Program-made: the position numbers and the translations under genes
Assembly (NCBI RefSeq): GCF_004364575.1
Contig: NZ_SOAG01000014.1
Location: 1-64,000, forward strand
DNA: 64,000 bases
Direction of reading: 5' to 3'
Origin: Myroides indicus
GTDB lineage: Bacteria > Bacteroidota > Bacteroidia > Flavobacteriales > Flavobacteriaceae
The notes under the pieces: generated by a model
What the model saw: only the letters and a program-made list of their open reading frames with translations
Told to the model about the DNA's origin: nothing
Databases searched by the model: none
In this document: positions 9,245 through 17,200 of the stretch, piece by piece
Numbering within the stretch: position 1 is the stretch's first letter
How the letters are laid out: the number at the start of each line of letters is the position of its first letter

Positions 9245-9625
9245 TTATTTTTCTTTTATATATAGATAAGTAAAGCAGTCGTAACACTGGTCTGAAATAA
9301 TCAGCGTGTCTCCTTTTTGTTCAATAGACTGTTTGCTAATACCGTTGTTTACAATAATATCTTTTAGCTCGTCGCTTTGGATTGTACTTCCTTTAATGGT
9401 TTTAAAATCTTCTTCAGAGAGAAGTTGTTCGTCTTCGTAACGGCTTATTTTCTTATTTGCAATAATCAATTTTATCTCTTTATTAGGTACGATGGTCTTA
9501 CCGGCAAAACCACCACTTTGGTACTTTAAAATCCATGTTCCTTCATACGGGGTTAAAGATTGCTTCATTGAAGCGCAACCTACAATTCCTAAAACTATTA
9601 AAAGAGATAATATTATATTTTTCAT
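9245..9625 (-). CDS. Small lipoprotein, lipocalin/META-like size, function unknown
   Basis: 126 aa with signal peptide and lipobox GIVGC (Cys about residue 17). The mature part opens with YEGTWILKYQSGGFAGKTIVP and continues as short beta strands (EIKLIIANKKISRY, DTLIISDQCYDCFTYLYI), resembling small lipocalin-like or META-type lipoproteins of Bacteroidota, though I cannot assign a family. A CYDC pair near the C-terminus could form a disulfide. It lies downstream of two small membrane protein genes on the same strand with a gap of 97 bases, so cotranscription is possible but not shown. Confidence 0.7.
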   Translation of the reverse strand: MKNIILSLLIVLGIVGCASMKQSLTPYEGTWILKYQSGGFAGKTIVPNKEIKLIIANKKISRYEDEQLLSEEDFKTIKGSTIQSDELKDIIVNNGISKQSIEQKGDTLIISDQCYDCFTYLYIKEK

Positions 9626-9722
9626 TGTTTGATGTTTTTCAGTTATAATCTAGTAAAAGCGGAGACAGTAATTCTCCTAAAATAAAAATCATACTGATCT
9701 AAAGAATAGAATGTGCGGTGTT

Positions 9723-9893
9723 TTATTTCCGTTTTTTAAAAACCATTCGGGATAAGGGAATAACAACAATGATAAGCGATATAACTATCAAAATATTGCT
9801 GAGTGTTTCAGATATTATATTTTGCATTCTCAAAATAAAAGAAAGTAAAAATATCACTAACCCTAAAAATAATAATTTTAGATTTTTGTCCAT
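9723..9893 (-). CDS. Small two-helix membrane protein, copy 2 (56 aa)
   Basis: A 56-codon frame on the minus strand reading MDKNLKLLFLGLVIFLLSFI, then a polar turn, then a second hydrophobic stretch (NILIVISLIIVVIPLS) and a basic end VFKKRK. Both hydrophobic segments are long enough to span the membrane. The upstream neighbour (9926-10096) is also exactly 56 codons and aligns along its whole length: Met-x-Lys-Asn start, LG near residue 10, F-x-LSF, the Pro in the second helix, and VF-x-K at the end. The conserved paralogy and strict hydrophobic pattern support a real gene over the overlapping plus-strand frame. Function unknown; no family recognised. Confidence 0.65.
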   Translation of the reverse strand: MDKNLKLLFLGLVIFLLSFILRMQNIISETLSNILIVISLIIVVIPLSRMVFKKRK

Positions 9894-9925
9894 AAAGCAT
9901 TTTTTGTGAGTGAATTACTAGAGTA

Positions 9926-10096
9926 TTAATTCGATTTGTTGAATACATAAATGACTATCGGAGCAATAATCATTACTAGCGCTATTCCTATTATAAAATA
10001 AGCGGTTTGAGCATTAAATATTTCTATATAATACAACCAAAAAGACAAGGCAAACAACAAAATACCGAGCAGTAATATAACTGTGTTTTTTTTCAT
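9926..10096 (-). CDS. Small two-helix membrane protein, copy 1 (56 aa)
   Basis: A 56-codon frame on the minus strand: MKKNTVILLLGILLFALSFW, a short polar loop with YYIEIFNAQTAY, a second hydrophobic helix FIIGIALVMIIAPIVIYVF and the end NKSN. Two transmembrane segments with a positive N-terminus predict an inner-membrane hairpin. It lies 32 bases upstream of a paralogue of identical length, forming a tandem pair that probably arose by duplication. It starts about 107 bases from the divergent aldehyde dehydrogenase. Function is unknown; such small hydrophobic proteins are often missed in annotation. Confidence 0.65.
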   Translation of the reverse strand: MKKNTVILLLGILLFALSFWLYYIEIFNAQTAYFIIGIALVMIIAPIVIYVFNKSN

Positions 10097-10150
10097 GATT
10101 TTGTCAAATTAGTTACTAAGGTATATGTTTATGGATTATTGACCAAATTT

Positions 10151-10183
10151 TTGTAGAATATCAACAAGAATGTTTTAATTTTA
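10151..10183 (+). promoter_or_regulatory. Candidate promoter for the aldehyde dehydrogenase
   Basis: TTG at 10151-10153, a 22-base spacer and TAATTTTA at 10176-10183, one mismatch from TAnnTTTG. The start codon follows at 10204. Confidence 0.4.
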
Positions 10184-10203
10184 GTAGGCAAAATAAATAT
10201 GAT

Positions 10204-11496
10204 ATGAAAGTAGATGTAAGACAAACCTTAGAAAATGCAAATCAAGCATTTAAAAACTGGAAAAAAACTTCGGTTGATTTAAGAATAACTTATTTAGAAA
10301 AAGTCAGAGAAAAACTCTTGTCTAATAAAGAGGATTATGCAAAACGAATGACAGAAGACATGCATAAACCGATTAAACAGGCAGTAGCGGAGGTTGAAAA
10401 ATGTAGTAAATTATTGACTTATTATATTGAAAACGGGAAAAATATATTAGAAGGAAGAACAATAAAGACGGATTGGTCTGAAACTTACACTGTTCATGAT
10501 CCACTGGGAGTGATTTTAGGAGTTATGCCATGGAATTTTCCTTTTTGGCAGGTTTTTCGGTTTGCCGTTCCTACTATTTTAGCAGGTAATACAATTGTAT
10601 TAAAACATGCCAGTAATGTTCCTAAATCAGCAACAGCTTTGGAAGAGTGTTTTGCAATAGAAGGGTATAAGCAGGTTTATTATAAAATAGAAATACCAGG
10701 AAAAGATGTGGAAAAAGTAATCGAAAGCCCTATTATCAAGGGGGTTTCTCTTACAGGGAGTGAGCCTGCGGGGAGCGCAGTTGCCAAAAAGGCAGGAGAA
10801 TTAATCAAGCCAGTTGTGCTTGAACTGGGAGGAAACAATGCTTTTATAATATTAGAAGATGCGGATTTAGAGAAAATTATTCCAGTGGCTGTTAATGCGC
10901 GTTTCCAAAATACAGGGCAAAGTTGTATTGCCGCAAAACGATTTTTGGTTCACAATACAATTAAAGATACTTTTGTGGAAAAATTCGTTACAGAAGTTAC
11001 AAAGCTGAAAAAGGGAGATTTGTTGGATTATGACACTGAGATAGGCTTAATGGCAAGAGAAGATTTGGCAATTGAACTTGAAAAAATGATGAAGGAGTCA
11101 ATCAAAATGGGTGCTAAAATAGTATGTGGAGGAGAAAGAGAAGGAAGTTTTTTTGAACCTACTGTTTTAACGAATGTAAATACAGCTATGTCTGTATTTA
11201 AAGAAGAAACATTTGGTCCGTTGGCAGCAGTAGTGGGATTTGATTCTTTTGAAGAAGCAGTTGAGTTAAGTAATAATTCGCATTTTGGACTGGGCGTAGC
11301 TATTTTTGGTAAAAATACTGAATATATAAAGTCTAAAGTGCATGAGTTTGATGAAGGTGCGGTTTATATTAATGAAATGGTTATTTCTGATCCACGCGTG
11401 CCTTTTGGAGGAAATAAATTTTCAGGTATAGGTCGGGAGATGGCAGAGGAGGGATTGTTGTCTTTTGTTAATAAAAAATCTGTAGTAGTTAAATAA
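10204..11496 (+). CDS. NAD(P)-dependent aldehyde (succinate-semialdehyde) dehydrogenase
   Basis: 430 aa of the aldehyde dehydrogenase superfamily, slightly shorter than the usual ~455. Visible are [18 protein letters not shown] (cofactor and substrate channel), the nucleotide-binding [17 protein letters not shown], the general-base region [12 protein letters not shown] (Glu), the catalytic [12 protein letters not shown] (Cys) and [10 protein letters not shown]. This combination is closest to the compact succinate-semialdehyde dehydrogenase group (Sad/GabD-like), which oxidises succinate semialdehyde to succinate, but substrate cannot be fixed from sequence. No GABA aminotransferase is adjacent. 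Likely cytoplasmic and monocistronic; the next gene starts 31 bases on. Confidence 0.85.
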   Translation: MKVDVRQTLENANQAFKNWKKTSVDLRITYLEKVREKLLSNKEDYAKRMTEDMHKPIKQAVAEVEKCSKLLTYYIENGKNILEGRTIKTDWSETYTVHDPLGVILGVMPWNFPFWQVFRFAVPTILAGNTIVLKHASNVPKSATALEECFAIEGYKQVYYKIEIPGKDVEKVIESPIIKGVSLTGSEPAGSAVAKKAGELIKPVVLELGGNNAFIILEDADLEKIIPVAVNARFQNTGQSCIAAKRFLVHNTIKDTFVEKFVTEVTKLKKGDLLDYDTEIGLMAREDLAIELEKMMKESIKMGAKIVCGGEREGSFFEPTVLTNVNTAMSVFKEETFGPLAAVVGFDSFEEAVELSNNSHFGLGVAIFGKNTEYIKSKVHEFDEGAVYINEMVISDPRVPFGGNKFSGIGREMAEEGLLSFVNKKSVVVK

Positions 11497-11527
11497 GTAA
11501 TTCTAATACTTGTTTTTGAATATAAAA

Positions 11528-12169
11528 ATGATAAATGTATTTATAGCTTTTTGGAAGTCGATTACTTTTGTTGATATTATTGAATTTCTTGGCACTTTTG
11601 CTTTTGCTGTGTCGGGTATTCGCATGGCTTCTGCCAAAAGTTTAGATTGGTTTGGAGCAGTAGTTGTCGGTTTTGTTACTGCTACAGGAGGTGGAACATT
11701 ACGCGATCTTTTATTAGGACTAACTCCTTTTTGGATGCTCTCAAGCGTATATATATGGTGCACTATTTTTGCTTTATTTTTTGTTATACTATTTCGTAAA
11801 ATATTAGTTCGGTTAAATAATACATTTTTGTGGTTTGATAGTATTGGTCTAGGACTTTTTGTTGTGGTGGGAACAGAAAAAGCACTGCATTTAGATTATC
11901 CTTTTTGGGTTGTTGTTTTTATGGCAACGATTACGGGAGTTGTAGGGGGAATTATAAGAGATACATTGATTAATGAAATCCCTGCTATATTTAAGCAAGA
12001 ATTGTATGCGCTGGCGTGTATTTTTGGGGTTATTATTTACTATTTTCTGCTTCAATTAAACGTAGGTATAGTATTAGTGCAAATAGTAACAGCTGTATCT
12101 GTTTTTGTAATTCGCCTGATAGCAACGCATTATAAATTAGGACTGCCGACTCTGAAGAATGAAGATTAA
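11528..12169 (+). CDS. TRIC/YadS-type trimeric cation channel family membrane protein
   Basis: 213 aa from ATG 11528 (a TTG at 11510 is in frame but needless). It contains two related halves: FAVSGIRMASAKSLDWFGAV with TATGGGTLRDLLLG, and GLGLFVVVGTEKAL with TGVVGGIIRDTLINEIPA. The repeated glycine-rich GGG-x-x-RD motifs are diagnostic of the bacterial TRIC family (formerly UPF0126, E. coli YadS). About seven hydrophobic helices predict an inner-membrane protein. Bacterial homologues form trimeric monovalent cation pores; physiological substrate in this organism is unknown. Its stop codon lies in the stem of a terminator hairpin. Confidence 0.85.
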   Translation: MINVFIAFWKSITFVDIIEFLGTFAFAVSGIRMASAKSLDWFGAVVVGFVTATGGGTLRDLLLGLTPFWMLSSVYIWCTIFALFFVILFRKILVRLNNTFLWFDSIGLGLFVVVGTEKALHLDYPFWVVVFMATITGVVGGIIRDTLINEIPAIFKQELYALACIFGVIIYYFLLQLNVGIVLVQIVTAVSVFVIRLIATHYKLGLPTLKNED

Positions 12170-12188
12170 AAAAAATACTTTTTTAATC
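12164..12188 (+). terminator. Terminator overlapping the TRIC gene stop codon
   Basis: GATTAAAAAA (12164-12173) pairs with TTTTTTAATC (12179-12188). The TAA stop of the gene is part of the left arm. Confidence 0.55.
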
Positions 12189-12195
12189 AATAATT

Positions 12196-12225
12196 TTGGC
12201 AAAATGAAAAATCATAATATATTTG
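12196..12225 (+). promoter_or_regulatory. Promoter of tRNA-Asn
   Basis: TTG at 12196-12198, a 19-base spacer, TATATTTG at 12218-12225: a full match to the Bacteroidota consensus. The tRNA starts 25 bases after the -7 box. Confidence 0.8.
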
Positions 12226-12249
12226 CACCGCAATAAAGGTAACATATCT

Positions 12250-12323
12250 TCCTCCTTAGCTCAGTTGGTTAGAGCATCTGACTGTTAATCAGAGGGTCCT
12301 TGGTTCGAGCCCAAGAGGGGGAG
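12250..12323 (+). tRNA. tRNA-Asn (GTT)
   Basis: 74 bases with acceptor stem TCCTCCT/AGGGGGA (one T-G pair), D arm with AGCTCAGTTGGTTAGAGC, anticodon stem TCTGA/TCAGA around loop CTGTTAA giving anticodon GTT (12284-12286), and T arm CTTGG-TTCGAGC-CCAAG. The 3' CCA is not encoded (discriminator G followed by CAA). It stands alone and is followed directly by integrase remnants, a classic integration target. Confidence 0.95.
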
Positions 12324-12332
12324 CAAAATCAG

Positions 12333-12360
12333 AGCACTTACAGCAATGTAGGTGCTTTTT
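12333..12360 (+). terminator. Terminator after tRNA-Asn
   Basis: AGCACTTACA (12333-12342) pairs with TGTAGGTGCT (12347-12356), one T-G pair, loop GCAA, followed by a T-run. Confidence 0.75.
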
Positions 12361-12447
12361 TCGTTATTTAAAAACGGATTTATTGGGCGTGTCGACTTTT
12401 ATTTCAAAAATAAATATGGTGTTTTTGAGGTAAAAGGTGGAGAATTC

Positions 12448-12476
12448 GGGGGACATTTTTAAAATTTAGGTGTCCC
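12448..12476. repeat. Imperfect inverted repeat upstream of truncated integrase
   Basis: GGGGGACA at 12448-12455 and TGTCCC at 12471-12476 form a short inverted repeat about 70 bases upstream of the integrase fragment. It could be an integrase or excisionase arm site of the decayed element, but only position and symmetry support this. Confidence 0.3.
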
Positions 12477-12546
12477 ATTTTGAACTTAATGATGTTTGTA
12501 AATCAGAATGTTATGTCAATTTTTTAACACTTTAAAAATATTGACT

Positions 12547-12825
12547 ATGAACGTTAATCAAGTAAAAATCTTATTTGTTGTAAGAAGAGCTAAGACAAAT
12601 AAAAACGGGTTAAGTCCTTTGGTTTGTAGGATAACCTTCAATAACAAGAGAAAAGAGTTCCCGACAGGCTTCTATATTCCAGAGAAAGAATGGAATGCAA
12701 AATTTCAAATTATTACCTCGAAAACAGCATATGCAAAGAATATTAATACACATCTAGACAAGATATATCGAGGAATATTGAATACTTATTCTGAAATGAT
12801 TGATTCTGTCAAATCTACAAGATGA
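12547..12825 (+). pseudogene. Truncated tyrosine-family site-specific integrase (N-terminal arm domain only)
   Basis: 92 codons from ATG 12547 (an upstream in-frame TTG at 12508 adds unrelated residues). The peptide starts MNVNQVKILFVVRRAKTNKN and contains GLSPLVCRITFNNKRKEFPTG and FYIPEKEWNAK, the signature of the Arm-DNA-binding domain of Bacteroidota phage/ICE integrases. It stops after DKIYRGILNTYSEMIDSVKS, before the core-binding and catalytic domains (normally ~400 aa in total), so catalytic Arg/His/Tyr residues are absent. It lies just after tRNA-Asn and just before IS3 debris, so it is most likely the stump of an element that inserted at the tRNA. Confidence 0.8.
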
Positions 12826-12899
12826 TTAAAGCTAATTATCCAAAAATAATTTTAAAGCATCCTTAAGTACAAACGTTTTAATAAAAAACAAGGATATAG

Positions 12900-13185
12900 C
12901 TAATAGGAAAATACGAAAACTGGGAGCTTATATTGCTCCAATAGATACTTTTTTCCTTTCTGTTTTTCCGCAGGGCTTAGAGCCTTTTCGAAAGGACACT
13001 TTTAGGTATTTTTGTCTAAACTAACATCAGCATAAATCTAGTTAAGCTTGCTGTTTTCGTCTTTAAGCTCTTGTATGTGTTTCAATTATTGTTTTTTTAA
13101 CTCTTAGCTCTAAAGATATTTCATTTGCGGATCTTTCTTATTTATCTTCTTCACCAATAATGATTATTTGGTTTTTTACTAATAT
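12900..13185 (-). pseudogene. Degenerate IS3-family OrfA/transposase remnant
   Basis: Minus-strand translation across frames with several stop codons shows an IS3-type OrfA: first IIGEEDK then ERSANEISLELRVKKTI (helix-turn-helix part, about 13185-13093), then after a frame change LKHIQELKDENSKLN, IYADVSLDKNT, FEKALSPAEKQKGKKYLLEQ and YKLPVFVFSY (12903-13090). The pattern ELKDENSKLN-x-IYADVSLDK is the conserved leucine-zipper end of OrfA and the following part matches the start of OrfB. Stops, frameshifts and loss of the catalytic DDE region make it non-functional. Its insertion and decay may explain the integrase truncation. Confidence 0.65.
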
Positions 13186-13282
13186 TAATTGTCGGATTAA
13201 TGATTTTCTGATTTAGGAGGAGATCTACAATTGTTTTGAAATACTCATTTTATTGGAAACGAGATTTATTAAATAACGGCAT

Positions 13283-13966
13283 TTAGGTTTTTACTATATA
13301 ACCAAGAATCTTGAATAAGTGTTTAATTGATTCTTTAGGAATATCGATTGGTTCATGAATTAATTTTCCATCTGCATATTGTTCAGGATTCGAACTATAT
13401 GCAGTAATGAAGTTTTTATTATTAGATTTTTGTAATTTTTTTATGAGCCTATATTCAGCTGTTTCAACGCAATAATTTTGCCCCCAAACAATAAGATCTT
13501 TATCTCCAATTTCTTTAAGTGTTAAGATACAGCCTGGAGGGAATTCTAGCATATCACTTCCATGATATCGTATTGTGGCTGTGGCTTCTGGAAACCATTT
13601 ATCAGTATCTGTTTCTTCAGGAGAGTAAAGCTCTAAGTTGTCGTTTATTGCCGATTGGGTATTATCAAGACAGGGAGGCAGATGTGTAGCTCTTGTAGTC
13701 TTCTCCTGGTATTTGTAAGGAGAGCTTTCTTTTTTATAATCTTTAAGCATCAAGCCATTACCTGTAAGTAACCATTCGGGATTTAAATCCTTATATTGTG
13801 ATAAAATTTTAGCAATAGCTTCTCCGCCAACCTCGCTATATAGCCCTTTTCCTCTAAAGTTAGATGCTGAAATATCTAAGTTTTCAAAAAATTTCATTTT
13901 CTCAAATCCTTTGTTTTGAATGTATAATAATATTCTTTCTTTAATAGGTGCTAAAATTTTTTTCAT
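13283..13966 (-). CDS. S24/LexA-like phage-type repressor
   Basis: 227 aa. The N-terminal ~75 residues form a helix-turn-helix of the kind seen in Bacteroidota phage repressors (RILLYIQNKGFEKMKFFENL, then DLNPEWLLTGNGLML, a hallmark of these regulators). The C-terminal ~110 residues resemble a LexA/S24 peptidase domain: ATIRYHGSDMLEFPPGCILT with a Ser near the expected nucleophile position, and YRLIKKLQ with a Lys at the expected general-base position. The nucleophile motif is GSDM where GDSM is usual, so self-cleavage competence is uncertain. It is divergent from a small Cro-like gene across 63 bases holding two palindromes. Confidence 0.75.
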   Translation of the reverse strand: MKKILAPIKERILLYIQNKGFEKMKFFENLDISASNFRGKGLYSEVGGEAIAKILSQYKDLNPEWLLTGNGLMLKDYKKESSPYKYQEKTTRATHLPPCLDNTQSAINDNLELYSPEETDTDKWFPEATATIRYHGSDMLEFPPGCILTLKEIGDKDLIVWGQNYCVETAEYRLIKKLQKSNNKNFITAYSSNPEQYADGKLIHEPIDIPKESIKHLFKILGYIVKT

Positions 13967-13979
13967 AATTTTTGAAAAA

Positions 13980-14021
13980 GATAAAATTTTATCACTATGT
14001 TTGTTCTATAGATAGGAACAA
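13980..14021. promoter_or_regulatory. Two operator-like palindromes between repressor and Cro-like gene
   Basis: GATAAAATTTTATC (13980-13993) is a perfect 14-base palindrome. TTGTTC-N9-GAACAA (14001-14021) is a second dyad. Both lie in the 63-base divergent intergenic region, where repressor operators are expected. Confidence 0.5.
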
Positions 14022-14029
14022 CAAAAGCA

Positions 14030-14224
14030 ATGAACAAACCTACAAAAAAGCGAATGAACTACAATACAGTAGTGGTAAATAGATTAACAGAAAAATATGG
14101 GGTCACTCGTAGGTTCGTAATTATGAGCTTGTCGGGAGACAGAGAATCGGAGGTGTCTGATGCTATTGCAAAAGATTACCGATTGATGAGTAAAACAATT
14201 GATAATCTTTTGAAAACTATGTGA
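14030..14224 (+). CDS. Small Cro-like DNA-binding protein of the remnant element
   Basis: 64 aa, basic, starting MNKPTKKRMNYN and continuing VNRLTEKYGVTRRFVIMSLS and GDRESEVSDAIAKDYR. The pattern KYG-h-(S/T)-x-x-(F/Y)-h-x-x-x-h-x-GDR is typical of small helix-turn-helix proteins placed divergently from a phage repressor in Bacteroidota elements. It probably binds the same operators in the 63-base intergenic region. It ends 27 bases before the giant adhesin gene and could be cotranscribed with it, which would tie adhesin expression to the switch; that is inference. Confidence 0.6.
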   Translation: MNKPTKKRMNYNTVVVNRLTEKYGVTRRFVIMSLSGDRESEVSDAIAKDYRLMSKTIDNLLKTM

Positions 14225-14251
14225 ATGAAATCAAAAAAATAATTATACATT

Positions 14252-17200
14252 ATGAACAAAAAATTAAACACTTTTACGTTGTGGATTTCTTGTTTACTCT
14301 TATTGAGTGAATCATCGCTACTTTATAGTGCTGAATTTTCAGTATGGCGACAAAGAAGTTATGTGTCTGGATTGTATTTTGTATTATACAATGAAGTATT
14401 TCAGAACAATCCATGTGAAGGGCTGTCTGTGCCTTTTTTAGAAACTTTCAATACAGACTCTCCTACAAGAGGATGTTGGCAAACTGTGGATGTAGATAAT
14501 AGCGGAACTACTTGGTCACTGAATACATCTACTCCGTATGAAGGAACACATGCTATGCGGTATTTTGAAAATAAAAATTTGGGAGGAGGGGGGTTAAATC
14601 CTAGCCCTATAGACATAGGTTCTATACTTCCGGGATTACTTAAGACCGGTGTCAGCACAAGTAAAGTAGGTATAGGAATAGGTGATGATGTTGGTGGTGG
14701 TAATACAGGTGGCGGTAATAATGGTAATGCGGCAAGGAGTGATTTTCTGATTTCTCCAAAGCTTCAGGTAGATTCTACAAAGATATATGAACTCAGATAT
14801 TTTTATAAGACAAATGCTTCTTATAATAATGAATTTGAGGTGTTATTATCAGAAAATGGAGATTCAATAAGTAGCTTTACAGAGACAGTAGTTCCAAGAA
14901 AAACCTATTACAATGGAACTTACAAAGAGGAAATAGCATATATTTCAGGAGTACATAATACGATTCATCTTGCATGGAATGTAGTAAGTACTGATGCCAT
15001 TACGTATGTGTTTATCGATAAGGTCTCTTTAAAAGAGGTGGATTGTCCTTTGCCTTTGGAATTGGAAGTTAAAGATATTCAAGACAATGAAGTAACCATT
15101 CGTTGGGACGGAAAATATAGTACAGAATGGGAATATAGGCTTCAAGAAGATCAAGGAGGAGGGACTCCACTTTCTTCCGGTGGTGTTTTGACAAGTTCAA
15201 ATGAAGTGAAACTATCTAAAGATTTTTCTGGAGATGCTTTGAAAGCAGATACTGAATATGAGCTTTATGTGCGTTCTAAGTGTGCAAGTGGGAAGTTTAG
15301 TGATTGGGTGCTTCTAACAATTAAGACAAGTTGTAAATCAGTAGGTTTACCGTTTACAGAGAGTTTTGAAACCAACTCTCTTTCGAAAGATTGTTGGGTG
15401 ATTCTGGATATAAATGACGATTCTGCAAATACTACGGCAACCACAAATCAATGGCATTTTATAAGTGGAACTGCTAATGCTTATGAAGGCAGTTACAGTA
15501 TGCGTTTTTACGGAGCGGGTACTGAAAAAATCCATGACGATTGGTTGATTTCTCCTTCATTCGAAGTAGATAGTACTAAAATTTATCAAGTATCTTACTA
15601 CTATAAAACGCATTGGACATCAGGTAGTAATGAGTTCGAAGTGTTGCTGTCTAATAAAGGTGTTAACCCGGATAGTTTCACCACTGTTTTATTGCCCGAG
15701 CAAACTTATTCAGGATTGGGTGAGTATCGCAAACAATCTTTGTATATTCAAAATACTCACGGAAAAGTAAATGTGGCTTGGCATGTAATTGCAAAAGGGG
15801 CTGCTTATGTGTTTATAGATATGGTTGCTATTAAAGAGGTGGACTGTATAGGACCTGAAGAAGAGGTTGAGATAAGTGGACTAGGCACAAAAGAGGCTAC
15901 TTTTAGTTGGGAGGATAATCTGAATTCACAGTGGGAATATTTTGTACAAGAGGCAATAGGCGGAGGAGCTCCGGTGGGGAGCGGTGTACTAGCTAATGGA
16001 AAAAGTGCGAAAGTAACTCGGACAAGTGGAGCCGGAGGTGTAAATTTGGAGCCAGATACTGACTATGTGTTTTATGTGCGTTCGAATTGTGGTCCTGGAA
16101 AGAATAGTAGCTGGGTCGGTCCAATCTACTTTAGAACACTTTGTGATAGTCAACCATTGCCTTTTTGGGAAGGGTTTAATACAGGTTCACAAACAACAGA
16201 TTGTTGGATGATTATTGACAATAACAAAGATTCTACAAATCCTAGTGGTAATGATATTTGGAATCTTAAGACAACTCGTTATGAAGGTACTCATGCGATG
16301 GCTTTTGTAAGTACACATACAGATGAGTCAAAGTTTCCTCATGATGATTGGTTAATTTCTCCTTCGTTTAAGTTTGATGCAACTAAATATTATAAAGTGA
16401 CCTATCGCTATAGAACTAATACTAATTATCCTACTGACTTTAGAGTGGTTCTCTCCGATAAAGGTTTGGGTGTAAATAGCTTTGACAAGGTTTTGGATGT
16501 CAAGAAAAAGATAGCCAGTAACGATTGGGAGGAAGCAACGTTAATTATTGGAAAGACAGGAGGAGAAATATACATAGCCTGGCATGTCGACGCTTCTGCA
16601 AGAGCTTATCTGTATTTAGATGACATATCCATAGAAGAATTAGACACTTGCCCTCAGCCGGTGTTTTTGGGGATCAAAGAGGAAAAAGAAGATCGTGTGA
16701 CTATTTTTTGGACCGATGATTATAGTACTGATTGGGAATATGTAGTTCAGGAACCAAGAGGAGGGATGCCTACGGGCTCGGGTACGATTTCAACTACTAA
16801 GGAAATAGTGATATCTCAGGACAAAGAAGGAAGTGCTTTAGAACCAAATACGGAATATGAGTTTTATGTACGAACGGATTGTGCGAATGGAAAATATAGT
16901 GATTGGTCAGGTCCCTTTGTTTTTAGAACGGCTTGTCAAGTGTTTACTACGCCATTTTGGGAAGGATTTAATGCGAATTCAAACAATATTGAATGCTGGA
17001 CAATTATAGATAATAATGAAGACACTTCCGCATCAACAAACGCTTGGAAGCAGCTTACAACACAAATTTATGAAGGTACGCACGCAATGGCTTTTCAAGG
17101 AACACAATCAAATGCCTCTAAATTGCCTCATGATGATTGGTTGGTGTCTCCTAAGGTTAAATTTGAAGCTGGTAAGGTATATCGCTTAAAATATCATTAT

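Noticed and set aside
9718-9909. 63-codon plus-strand frame in the gap between the lipoprotein and the aldehyde dehydrogenase
   Set aside because: It is antisense to the 56-aa minus-strand frame at 9723-9893, which has a paralogue of the same length beside it and a clear two-helix pattern; the plus-strand peptide has neither.
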